Notes: a model not told the origin generated them from the letters alone. DNA of 7,933 bases from Thermoprotei archaeon (GCA_015661745.1 DQVL01000070.1:1-7933), one strand, 5' to 3'. Shown: positions 1 to 6,660, numbered from the stretch's first letter. A program made the numbers and translations.

Positions 1-2053
1 CAAATATATCACCATAGAGATACTTGATTATATATGAAACTGCAAATATAGTTAGTGTTAAGAGGTTCATAGAGACAAATTTTTTATATGATATCATCTT
101 CGACTCAAGCAATAATGTAAATAGCCCCATTGACAGGGCTATTACAAATACACCACCACCTATCCAACTTATCTCCAATAGTCGAGGATGTACTATATAT
201 ATGATTATGGGGATAGAGAGTAGATATAAGTATCCATATGTTATTGGGATAGAACCCTCTTCGATGGGATCCTCCTCCTTATATCTCGATTTATCAAGTG
301 AATAACCTATGAAAAATGATGTTGATAAAAAAGATGTTATATATATAATATCCCATGAAAATAGGTCTACCCGATCGATCTCCTCAATAACGTTATACTC
401 CAATTCCACCATATAATCATCGTTAAATGTAGATAGTATAATATATGAGTTGGGATAGGTCGACTCTATATAAAAATATGAGTTATCTACTCTAACGTCA
501 TATAACTCTGGTTTCTCAAGCCTATATAACCTAATTATAACGGGATCGTCATCTTCAACTTTAAAGACGAGTTCACCATCTATTGAAGATTTAATGTCTA
601 CAGCTATGGGGTTGTAGAAACTTTTTCTTGATGACTCCCATAAACTTTTCAATTCACCATTGTATACATAGAATTCAACACTCCTAGTATATCCATCGAG
701 ATCACCAAGGATAAATAGATAGGTTCCATTCAAGGATTTAGGTTTAAAATGTAGGTATACCTCATACGACTTATTTGATATAATCTCTATATATTCATCC
801 TCAACACTTACATCCAACGATATGTTAGACCAATATCTTATATACAGATTATTTAGGAGATAGTCACTGGATAGATTAATACTGCTTACATAGAAATATT
901 TCTCGGCTGTCTCTACCAAACCTCTCCTCTCAAGTACTATTATATATCTACCTAATGGCTCCCTAAGTGGATATTTATATTCACTATAATGTTTGGGACT
1001 AACCCAATAAGCCAATTCACTAGGTTTATCAATAAGTATATATCTTATACCATGGTTCTCTGCATATTCGAGGGCTTCAGACAATCTTTCCATGACCTCT
1101 AACCTATCACTCCAGTTCCAGGTTAGAGAATCTCCGTATTCGACTACATAGATTCCATTTGTAGATAGTATGCTATTAATATATGGATCTTTGGATAGAC
1201 TTAATACTATAGATGCATTACCTATGGATTCCAATATAAACTCGTCGATAGACCCATTAAAATTTATGTTTATCCCTACACCCAAATATAATGAGCCTAT
1301 GAATGAGAGGGAAATCAATACTGCTAATATTCCATATATATATCTATAAGTTATCCTATTAACCCTATATTCATATTGGTCAACCAGTTGGATAGTTGAA
1401 ACATATGGAGATATAAAAGTAGATAATGTATATAACCCTCTCAACTTAAATATGATGATTGAAAATATCAATAGAATAAATTGAATTACTAATAAGTCAA
1501 TCCTTGAAGATAATATACTGGGATAATATAGATACCGATCTCTATATAGATAAGCTAGAATTATAAAAGCTGTTAAAGCTGCAACTTTCTTACCATTAAA
1601 TCCCTTATCCTTATTTGCAATTCTAGGGAGAATATATAGAGGCTCATGAAATGAGAGTAATATATATAATAATGATCTACCCCAATATTGATAAGCCAGT
1701 AAATACATTGATAATAGGATGGGTGAGATATAGTCACCTAAATATAGGGAGAGCATTATATAGGGATAAGCATATATCCTTCCTAACCGAGCTAATGTAT
1801 ATAGGGAGAAGATTGCAGATATAGTAAAAATGATATATACGACTATAGGGGGATTAGAAACTAAACCAAATATAAGAATAGATAATAATGATGGTTGAAA
1901 TATAGATGTAGGTTTAGGGGTATATATATAGCTCAATTCAAGATATGTCAAATTTGATATTATACCTGTGGAGATAAGAAGGGATATATATAGTGTATAT
2001 AATGATAAGGAGATAAATCTGGTGCTATGAAAATTAAATAATACTCGATCCAT
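1..2053 (-). CDS. Large polytopic membrane protein, GT-C-like topology (partial, C-terminus off window)
   Basis: The frame is open without a stop from the ATG at 2053-2051 to the window edge, about 684 codons, so the C-terminus is missing. No ATG, GTG or TTG lies between this ATG and the upstream in-frame TGA, which fixes the start. Residues 12-260 are a series of hydrophobic segments (roughly 12-34, 55-88, 97-122, 156-170, 186-203, 238-260). Residues about 265-565 are hydrophilic, and at least three more membrane segments follow (about 567-584, 604-621, 627-648), with another near 661-678. The central domain begins with an alpha/beta pattern (ASIVLSLSKDPYI, then IRYILIDKP, then YIIVLERRG) like the extracytoplasmic Rossmann-like domain seen in some archaeal GT-C membrane glycosyltransferases. 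It carries several N-x-S/T sequons (NGS, NAS, NWS, NLS, NIS, NKS, NGT), fitting an exported, possibly glycosylated domain. I see no decisive catalytic motif; the only acid in the first loop that I would consider is about E39. The protein is therefore best called a membrane protein of GT-C-like layout with no assigned reaction. The gene is divergent from the transporter at 2194. Confidence 0.75.
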   Translation of the reverse strand, partial: MDRVLFNFHSTRFISLSLYTLYISLLISTGIISNLTYLELSYIYTPKPTSIFQPSLLSILIFGLVSNPPIVVYIIFTISAIFSLYTLARLGRIYAYPYIMLSLYLGDYISPILLSMYLLAYQYWGRSLLYILLSFHEPLYILPRIANKDKGFNGKKVAALTAFIILAYLYRDRYLYYPSILSSRIDLLVIQFILLIFSIIIFKLRGLYTLSTFISPYVSTIQLVDQYEYRVNRITYRYIYGILAVLISLSFIGSLYLGVGININFNGSIDEFILESIGNASIVLSLSKDPYINSILSTNGIYVVEYGDSLTWNWSDRLEVMERLSEALEYAENHGIRYILIDKPSELAYWVSPKHYSEYKYPLREPLGRYIIVLERRGLVETAEKYFYVSSINLSSDYLLNNLYIRYWSNISLDVSVEDEYIEIISNKSYEVYLHFKPKSLNGTYLFILGDLDGYTRSVEFYVYNGELKSLWESSRKSFYNPIAVDIKSSIDGELVFKVEDDDPVIIRLYRLEKPELYDVRVDNSYFYIESTYPNSYIILSTFNDDYMVELEYNVIEEIDRVDLFSWDIIYITSFLSTSFFIGYSLDKSRYKEEDPIEEGSIPITYGYLYLLSIPIIIYIVHPRLLEISWIGGGVFVIALSMGLFTLLLESKMISYKKFVSMNLLTLTIFAVSYIIKYLYGDIF

Positions 2054-2140
2054 AATAGCTATAATAACCTTTAGAAGGTAAATAACATTTTCAAGTGTTG
2101 TTAATACATATATTATACAGCCATAAAATCATCTCCAAAA

Positions 2141-2186
2141 TCTATTTAAATCCTATCAGACACCAAATTTCTGATGTTGGAGGGAT
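2141..2186 (+). promoter_or_regulatory. TATA box and Shine-Dalgarno for the EamA transporter
   Basis: An archaeal TATA-like element (CTATTTAAAT, 2142-2151) lies about 25 bases before a plausible transcription start near 2172-2176. A GGAGGG ribosome-binding site at 2179-2184 sits 9 bases before the TTG at 2194. Together they argue that the TTG at 2194 is the true start, not the in-frame GTG at 2095, because the longer version would place the promoter inside the coding sequence. Confidence 0.55.
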
Positions 2187-2193
2187 AATAATA

Positions 2194-3075
2194 TTGAGTG
2201 ACTTCACCTATGGAGTATTATCGGGTATAGCATCATCACTTCTATTCTCACTAAATACTGTAATAACTAGGAGAGGAGTTTATGAAGGAAATGTTTTCGA
2301 GGCTGTAGCATATGCAACTCTATTTGGGATACCCATGTTCTTCACATCCGCTTACCTCGCTGGAGAGATTGGTTTCCTCTTAAATCCGAAAATAGAATTT
2401 ATAATGATCTTTATAATGGCGGGGATTCTACACTTCATATTGGGTAGGTATCTATACTATAAATCTATCCATCTCTCTGGGGCCACGATAGCCACCCCCA
2501 TAGTGACCTTGACCCAGGTTTTTGCTGTTATATTCGCGTTTATACTACTTGGTGAGGAAGTCGATATATTGAAGGGAATCGGTATAATCCTCTCTTTAAG
2601 TGGAATAACATATATATCACTCTCCCATCTCCGTGAAGTTAGGTATATAAAGGGGATTTTAATAGGGTTGTCGACAACATTGGTCTTTGCAGCCTCTACA
2701 AATCTGGTAAGATATGGACTAACCATAGCTCCATATCCACATACAGGGTTATTCATATCATACCTGGCTTCAGCTCCCACACTTATATCATTCAAGATAC
2801 ATAAGGATAGAATCTCCAATGTAGATAGTGAAACAAGAAAATATTTAATATATTCGGGGGTAACCGTAAACCTTGGTCAAATGTTTAGGTATATAGCTCT
2901 TGCCTTTATAGGGGTAACTGTATTATCACCACTCTATGGAATAATGCCTATAGAAGTTCTACTATTATCATATTTAATTATAAGGAGATATGAGAGACTA
3001 ACTAAAGAAGTGATAATCTCGAATATAATAGTGTCTATTGGTGTGTTGTTAGTGATACTAAGTGGATATGTCTAA
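2194..3075 (+). CDS. EamA/DMT-superfamily transporter, two-repeat, about 10 TM
   Basis: This 293-residue integral membrane protein belongs to the drug/metabolite transporter superfamily, which exports or imports small metabolites; the substrate cannot be read from sequence. It is built of about ten hydrophobic helices in two EamA halves. The first half shows the classic end pattern: GRYLYYKSIHLSGATIATPI, then a TQVFAVIFAFILLGEE stretch, then a glycine-rich last helix (GIGIILSLSGITY). The second half repeats it more weakly (GQMFRYIALAFIGVTVLSPL, a central IMPIEVLLLSYLIIRRYERLT, then IIVSIGVLLVILSG). The length matches the usual 280-310 residues. The start is taken as TTG 2194 because of the GGAGGG just upstream; an in-frame GTG at 2095 would add 33 residues that do not look like DMT sequence. 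It is transcribed divergently from the big membrane protein, and nothing nearby reveals its cargo. Confidence 0.88.
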   Translation: MSDFTYGVLSGIASSLLFSLNTVITRRGVYEGNVFEAVAYATLFGIPMFFTSAYLAGEIGFLLNPKIEFIMIFIMAGILHFILGRYLYYKSIHLSGATIATPIVTLTQVFAVIFAFILLGEEVDILKGIGIILSLSGITYISLSHLREVRYIKGILIGLSTTLVFAASTNLVRYGLTIAPYPHTGLFISYLASAPTLISFKIHKDRISNVDSETRKYLIYSGVTVNLGQMFRYIALAFIGVTVLSPLYGIMPIEVLLLSYLIIRRYERLTKEVIISNIIVSIGVLLVILSGYV

Positions 3076-3160
3076 CGATGTAATTATATCGGGAATCCTC
3101 TTTATGGGGAGATAATATATATCACTTAAATACTGGCTATGAAGTTTCAAACGCCAGATG

Positions 3161-3178
3161 TATAAACTAAAGTTTATA
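3161..3178. promoter_or_regulatory. Perfect inverted repeat, candidate operator of the FTR1 gene
   Basis: TATAAACT-AA-AGTTTATA is an 18-base dyad with perfect 8-base arms and a 2-base spacer. Its right arm is part of a TATA-like element (TTTATAAG, 3173-3180), 58-65 bases before the FTR1 ATG. A repressor bound here could block TBP/TFB. The size and A+T-rich arms suit a dimeric winged-helix regulator such as a DtxR/MntR- or ArsR-type protein, but the identity of the regulator is inference. Confidence 0.5.
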
Positions 3179-3203
3179 AGTGGAGTCTATACAGGGTTTA
3201 ATT

Positions 3204-3212
3204 AAATTATAA
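3204..3212 (+). promoter_or_regulatory. Proximal TATA-like element of the FTR1 gene
   Basis: AAATTATAAC-like sequence lies 26-34 bases before the ATG at 3238, the spacing expected for a leaderless archaeal transcript. No Shine-Dalgarno precedes this ATG (the upstream bases are TGAATGATACACA), which also favours leaderless initiation. The more distal TATA-like element inside the dyad at 3161-3180 is an alternative promoter giving a leader of roughly 35 bases. Confidence 0.35.
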
Positions 3213-3237
3213 CAGCGTTATATTTGAATGATACACA

Positions 3238-4056
3238 ATGATCCCACAATACGTAATCACCTTCAGGGAAGCGTTTGAGGTGATACTACTAACGGTAGTT
3301 ATATACAGCTACCTTAAGAAGACGGGTAGGGAGCAATACACCAAATACTTATTATACGGTGTATTCGGAGCTTCATTAGCCAGTATATTTCTAGGTCTAT
3401 CCGCTTATACCCTATATATAACAGCGGAAGTAAAAGCATTATTTGAGATTGGAGGATCCTTTTTAGCTGTTGGGATATTAACATATGTAGTAAATTACAT
3501 GGCTAAAAGCTCGAGGGAGATAATACAAAATCTTAAGGCGAAGGTCGAGAGGCTTGCAATACCTACATGGGGGATGTTTGCAATTGGATTTGGAATAACC
3601 ATAAGGGAGGGTGTAGAAACAATATTGTTTATGATACCCTTCTTCGGTGTGGATACTATCGAGAATACTTTAGCCGGCGTTATACTTGGGATATTATCCA
3701 GTTTCATACTTGCCGCCCTAATATATAGATTAGGTGTAAACTTAAGTATACGGAAATTCTTCCTATACACATCAATTCTAATCATAGTCATCGCCTCAGG
3801 TATACTAGGTTATGGTATCCATGAATTGATTGAGTATATGGAGGATAATGGAGTTGACGTTGGTCCACTAGGGTATTACATATATAATCTAAATATTGAT
3901 GAAACCAGTATACTACATGAAAGTAATTTAGTCGGTGGGATACTATCAGCCATGACAGGATATGCAAGTAAGATGGAGATCATCCGATTCTTTGCCCAGT
4001 TCGGCTATCTATTCACGGCTTTATGGATATATTTGAGGGTTTACCTAAAAAAATAA
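3238..4056 (+). CDS. FTR1-family high-affinity iron permease
   Basis: This 272-residue membrane protein is recognised by two R-E-x-x-E iron-binding motifs in membrane helices: REAFE (R10-E14, helix 1) and REGVE (R123-E127, helix 4). These are the hallmark of the FTR1/EfeU family, which carries ferric iron, or iron coupled to oxidation, into the cytoplasm. Another family-typical stretch is LGYGIHELIEY at about 190-200. Seven hydrophobic segments are visible (about 6-25, 36-60, 66-87, 111-134, 143-165, 173-193, 249-268). The basic loop between helices 3 and 4 (residues 88-108) is long and lysine/arginine-rich, so probably cytoplasmic. The length is normal for the archaeal and bacterial core permease without the extra periplasmic domain. 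No EfeO, EfeB or multicopper oxidase partner is encoded nearby. The next gene starts 4 bases after the stop, so the two are almost certainly co-transcribed. Confidence 0.9.
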   Translation: MIPQYVITFREAFEVILLTVVIYSYLKKTGREQYTKYLLYGVFGASLASIFLGLSAYTLYITAEVKALFEIGGSFLAVGILTYVVNYMAKSSREIIQNLKAKVERLAIPTWGMFAIGFGITIREGVETILFMIPFFGVDTIENTLAGVILGILSSFILAALIYRLGVNLSIRKFFLYTSILIIVIASGILGYGIHELIEYMEDNGVDVGPLGYYIYNLNIDETSILHESNLVGGILSAMTGYASKMEIIRFFAQFGYLFTALWIYLRVYLKK

Positions 4057-4060
4057 TTTG

Positions 4061-4393
4061 ATGATGAGTTGGAGGAGGAGTCTATGGATATTGGCTGGAT
4101 TAACCGCTGTCGGCTATATAACAATATCAATAACGACGCCTATACCACAATTTATAAAGTATGAGAATATTGTATATGCAACTCTATACATATTATTTAC
4201 ATATATAGCTATTAGATGGAGTATAACCCCGCTTATAACATTAATATTCTTTAATATAGGTAGGGTATCACGATCTATAGTTACATCATATGGTGAGATA
4301 GCTACATTGGCTTTCGCACACACCCCTTTATTGATCTATCTTCTAGGATATGGGATATATGTGGCATACCTATTATATAGGAGGGAGGAATAA
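4061..4393 (+). CDS. Small four-helix membrane protein, putative FTR1 partner
   Basis: I do not recognise this 110-residue protein. It has a basic N-terminus (MSWRRS) followed by about four hydrophobic segments (about 7-24, 36-52, 54-68 and 86-105), with a conspicuous RWSITPLITLIFFNIGRVSRS stretch in the middle and a charged tail (YRREE). It contains no cysteine and only one histidine (in FAHTPLL), so it is not an obvious metal-binding or redox protein. It starts 4 bases after the FTR1 stop codon. Three in-frame start codons are stacked (TTG 4058, ATG 4061, ATG 4064); ATG 4061 is chosen. The tight coupling suggests it works with the permease as an accessory subunit or assembly factor, but that is inference from position only. 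Confidence 0.7.
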   Translation: MMSWRRSLWILAGLTAVGYITISITTPIPQFIKYENIVYATLYILFTYIAIRWSITPLITLIFFNIGRVSRSIVTSYGEIATLAFAHTPLLIYLLGYGIYVAYLLYRREE

Positions 4394-4488
4394 ACCTTTC
4401 ATATATAACTATTTAGTCGATGATGATGAAACTGCCATATGACCATATAGGGATGAATATATCGAGGTACACTGAGGCAATTAAAGAA

Positions 4489-4498
4489 AATATTTTAT
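4489..4498 (+). promoter_or_regulatory. TATA-like element of the vapBC pair
   Basis: AATATTTTAT is centred about 26 bases before the GTG start of the antitoxin, the spacing of a leaderless archaeal promoter. No Shine-Dalgarno is seen before that GTG. The surroundings are very A+T-rich, so the exact box is uncertain. Confidence 0.35.
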
Positions 4499-4519
4499 GG
4501 AATATAATATTATATTTTT

Positions 4520-4723
4520 GTGAAGAAGACCATTAAAATAACTATTAATGTAGATCTGGATAAAACTTTTCGGGAGATAGCAAAGAAAAAGTATGTGGGT
4601 AGAGGATACTATTCAAAGGCTATTGAGGATGCCATTAAACTCTGGATAAACCGTGAGAAGAAGGCCTATATAGTATATCGGAATATTCAACTCCTTGAGA
4701 AGGGTGTTGAGATGAAGATATAA
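4520..4723 (+). CDS. vapB: VapB-type ribbon-helix-helix antitoxin
   Basis: This 67-residue protein has the layout of archaeal VapB/CopG-like antitoxins. A short beta strand (TIKITINVDLD, residues 4-14) is followed by helix 1 (KTFREIAKKKY), a tight turn (VGRGYYS) and helix 2 (SKAIEDAIKLWINREKK). The strand would pair in a dimer and insert into the DNA major groove; the C-terminal 20 residues (AYIVYRNIQLLEKGVEMKI) would wrap the toxin. The GTG start gives the standard length and keeps the full strand. Its TAA stop overlaps the ATG of the downstream PIN-domain gene by one base (TAATG), the translational coupling expected for a toxin-antitoxin operon. VapB proteins usually repress their own promoter together with VapC. 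Confidence 0.75.
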   Translation: MKKTIKITINVDLDKTFREIAKKKYVGRGYYSKAIEDAIKLWINREKKAYIVYRNIQLLEKGVEMKI

Positions 4724-5169
4724 TGAGGGTTACAAGGTTATCAGGTGTAAACGTCATAGATAAAAACATTATTATATATGGCTATCTAAATATTGATAGG
4801 AGAAAGAGGGAGATCTGTAGAGATATATTAATGATGGGATTCAACGGGGAGTATACACCAGTTATAATAAACCATGTAATGTACGAGGTATTGTATGAAC
4901 TTAGATATACATATAAATTGGATGAAGATACTTTAGAGACGATCCTAGGGGGAATAATATTTTCGGAGAAGTGGATGAAGATAGATTATAGAGTATCGAC
5001 AATCGAGAAAGCTAGGGAGATACAGGGGATGTATGGGGTATCAACATCAACTGCAATAATATTAGCTACAATGGATGAATATAACCTTAAAAAAATCATT
5101 ACAGATAGAGGTGAATTCTTAGTATATCCAGGTGTAGAGGTTATAAATCCATTTACAGAGGTAGAGTAA
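4723..5169 (+). CDS. vapC: VapC-like PIN-domain toxin with atypical active site
   Basis: This 148-residue protein has a PIN-domain layout; such toxins are Mg2+-dependent endoribonucleases that cut tRNA or rRNA when free of VapB. The first acid is D13 in VIDKNIIIYGYL, matching the D-x-N strand. The second is E55 in NHVMYEVLYELR. The helix that normally begins D-A-[IL]-[IL]-[AL]-A reads TAIILATMDEY, so Thr110 stands where the third aspartate is expected. The final motif, usually T-x-D-x-D-F, reads TDRGEF (127-132), so the acids are D128 and E131, shifted relative to consensus. The C-terminus is a normal PIN ending (a strand EVINP). The ATG overlaps the antitoxin stop by one base. With only two clear consensus acids it may be a divergent nuclease or a catalytically weakened toxin. 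The family call rests on layout and operon partner. Confidence 0.72.
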   Translation: MRVTRLSGVNVIDKNIIIYGYLNIDRRKREICRDILMMGFNGEYTPVIINHVMYEVLYELRYTYKLDEDTLETILGGIIFSEKWMKIDYRVSTIEKAREIQGMYGVSTSTAIILATMDEYNLKKIITDRGEFLVYPGVEVINPFTEVE

Positions 5170-5195
5170 TATATTTGTTAAATAAATTTATTAAT

Positions 5196-5210
5196 GGGTT
5201 ATATATGGTG
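5196..5210 (+). promoter_or_regulatory. Ribosome-binding site deciding the start of the thioredoxin-fold gene
   Basis: GGTG at 5207-5210 sits 6 bases before the ATG at 5217 and matches the archaeal Shine-Dalgarno core (GAGGTGATC). A weaker GGG at 5196-5198 sits 6 bases before the alternative in-frame ATG at 5205. The 12-base palindrome AATAAATTTATT (5181-5192) just upstream could serve as a TATA element for a separate transcript, being about 25-36 bases before 5217. Confidence 0.35.
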
Positions 5211-5216
5211 TACCCT

Positions 5217-5786
5217 ATGAATATACTTAGATTAGTTCTGGTATTCATCGCTTCACAACTTATATTTATACCTGTATATGGATTGGAGGTCTCGAACAAC
5301 TATATGATATATGTATATGGTTCTAAGACCTGTCCACACTGTATGACCCTAGCCAAATACTTTATAGAAAATAATGTAGAATTTACTTGGTTCTGGATCG
5401 ATGATGAAGAGAATTTGGATGCCTTAAGATCTTTGGTAAATGATATCGATATAACAGAGGGGACACCTACATCCATTGTATATGTAAATGGCGATCCTGT
5501 AGCTATCGTCTTAGGCGCAATAACAGAAGATGGGTTCTGGGAGAGTATTATAAATAATCCCACTGAGACACTAAAGATATATTATGGCGATAAACTTTTC
5601 AAGGAAGTTATTACTCCAGAAGACTTTACAAATAAATATATTGGGGGGAGCCCTGCATCCCTAGATGATCTAAAGGAATTGGTTATCGAACCAGAGGCAG
5701 ATACATCTACAGACTATATCCCCACGATTGTAGTAGCAATAGCAATTTCAGCACTCATATTATACATATATCTTAGAAAGAGATGA
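5217..5786 (+). CDS. Exported, membrane-anchored thioredoxin/glutaredoxin-fold protein (CPHC)
   Basis: The chosen start gives 189 residues. A signal peptide or signal anchor opens the protein (MNILRLVLVFIASQLIFIPV, then YG-LEV as a possible cleavage point). A thioredoxin fold follows: strand YMIYVYGS, the redox motif C-P-H-C (residues 39-42) at a helix start, a strand with FTWFWID, and a TEGTPTSIVYVNG segment whose Thr-Pro (P84) is the cis-proline loop facing the active site. A second, less clear region follows (LKIYYGDKLFKEVITPEDFT). One C-terminal hydrophobic helix (about 169-186) ends in RKR, giving an outside-facing domain tethered to the membrane. CPHC is the motif of DsbA-like and some glutaredoxin-like proteins, so thiol-disulfide exchange outside the cell is likely; the substrate is unknown. 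The gene lies 47 bases after vapC and overlaps the convergent ZIP gene by 14 bases. Starts at 5205 (ATG) and 5175 (TTG) are alternatives. Confidence 0.78.
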   Translation: MNILRLVLVFIASQLIFIPVYGLEVSNNYMIYVYGSKTCPHCMTLAKYFIENNVEFTWFWIDDEENLDALRSLVNDIDITEGTPTSIVYVNGDPVAIVLGAITEDGFWESIINNPTETLKIYYGDKLFKEVITPEDFTNKYIGGSPASLDDLKELVIEPEADTSTDYIPTIVVAIAISALILYIYLRKR

Positions 5787-6504
5787 TACCCTCCAATATA
5801 TATAGAGTAAGTATCCCCAATATGAAAGCTATATAGCTTTTTATTCTTCTAATACCTCTTACACTTTTTGAAACCTCCGGTATGAGGTCAACAGTAGCCA
5901 AATATAAGTAGTTTCCCATCATGAATGATATTAACAATAGAGGTTCAACATTTATTATACTAGCTATTAATATAGCTGCTATAGTCGATGAAGATACGAG
6001 TACATTAAATAATATAGCCATATTCCTCTTGAAACCACTATATATAAGTATCATATAATCACTTACCTCTTGAGGAAGTTCATGTAGTATTACACTTACA
6101 CCGGCTAAAACCCCTAATTGAAAATCAACTTGGAAAGCTGCATATAAGAAAAATCCATCTATAAAATTATGTATTAAATCAGATATCAGATCCATATAAC
6201 CAATCTCAGATATATTCTGGAGATGATGATGTTCATGATAACCTAGAATAAGCTCTATCACTGAGAAGGAGAGGAATCCAGCCATCACATAAAAGGGGGT
6301 GATTGGATCCCCCTCTTCAATGAGTTCTGGCATTAAATCAAGGAATATAAGCCCTATAAATACGCCCGCCGCATATGATATTATATTCTTTAGGTCGACA
6401 CCCCCCTTTCTTAGATAGTCTAAGACCATTATGGCCGCTAAAGCCGTTATAAGAGAAGATATACCAAATATTAGAGCCATTAATGTATTAAACGGTAATA
6501 TCAT
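5773..6504 (-). CDS. ZIP-family divalent metal transporter
   Basis: This 243-residue protein is a ZIP (Zrt/Irt-like) transporter that moves Zn2+, Fe2+ or Mn2+ into the cytoplasm. The two metal-site motifs are intact: HNFIDG (H112-G117) in TM4 and HELPQE (H141-E146) in TM5, together the binuclear metal centre. Other family features are the TM2 segment YAAGVFIGLIFLDLMPE (44-60), a short histidine-rich loop HEHHH (90-94) between TM3 and TM4, and TM7 ending VDLIPE (205-210). Eight hydrophobic segments fit the length. The ATG at 6504 has a TATA element 22-32 bases upstream and no Shine-Dalgarno, so leaderless expression is likely. The gene is divergent from the winged-helix/solenoid gene and ends inside the last codons of the thioredoxin-fold gene. 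Whether it carries zinc or iron cannot be told from the motifs. Confidence 0.92.
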   Translation of the reverse strand: MILPFNTLMALIFGISSLITALAAIMVLDYLRKGGVDLKNIISYAAGVFIGLIFLDLMPELIEEGDPITPFYVMAGFLSFSVIELILGYHEHHHLQNISEIGYMDLISDLIHNFIDGFFLYAAFQVDFQLGVLAGVSVILHELPQEVSDYMILIYSGFKRNMAILFNVLVSSSTIAAILIASIINVEPLLLISFMMGNYLYLATVDLIPEVSKSVRGIRRIKSYIAFILGILTLYILEGIISF

Positions 6505-6525
6505 ACTTCTAAACTATTAAACACC

Positions 6526-6537
6526 ATAATATATATA
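6526..6537 (-). promoter_or_regulatory. TATA box of the ZIP transporter gene
   Basis: Read on the minus strand this is CTATATATATTAT, 22-33 bases before the ATG at 6504, the expected distance for a leaderless archaeal transcript. A TAAACT sequence at 6510-6515 lies between the box and the start; it matches the half-site of the dyad ahead of the FTR1 gene. Confidence 0.45.
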
Positions 6538-6616
6538 GTTGAGTCGATTCTATACACTTCATTAAAAATATCTATATGTATTAGACACACCATTTGTTGA
6601 GAGTCATTGACAATAT

Positions 6617-6653
6617 AATTTATACCTGTCGAGCATCTTCAAACTATTTGGGG
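6617..6653 (+). promoter_or_regulatory. TATA box and ribosome-binding site of the winged-helix/solenoid gene
   Basis: AATTTATA at 6617-6624 is a TATA-like element, placing transcription start near 6645-6650. GGGG at 6650-6653 lies 7 bases before the ATG at 6661 and could act as a ribosome-binding site in a very short leader. Confidence 0.4.
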
Positions 6654-6660
6654 TTTATAT

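Noticed and set aside
24..305. Plus-strand open frame of 93 codons
   Set aside because: It lies antisense to the continuous minus-strand membrane-protein frame (1-2053), which has consistent hydrophobic segments and codon use; the plus frame has no recognisable features.
2095..2193. N-terminal extension of the EamA transporter from GTG 2095
   Set aside because: It would contain the TATA element and the GGAGGG site, and its 33 residues do not resemble the family; TTG 2194 is preferred.
2457..4323. Minus-strand frames opposite the EamA transporter, FTR1 and the small membrane protein (2457-2819, 3495-3791, 4114-4323)
   Set aside because: Each is fully antisense to a better-supported gene and shows no family motif or start signal.
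4419..4480. Possible archaeal C/D-box sRNA: ATGATGA (4423-4429) and CTGA (4472-4475), with a near C' box GGGATGA (4450-4456)
   Set aside because: The internal D' box (ATGA, 4439-4442) is imperfect, the two guide spacings are unequal, and the flanking bases do not form a terminal stem. The C box is also part of a GATGATGATG run. Not supported enough to annotate.
5300..5563. Minus-strand frame of 87 codons opposite the CPHC thioredoxin-fold gene
   Set aside because: It is antisense to a gene with a signal peptide, redox motif and cis-proline loop, and has no features of its own.
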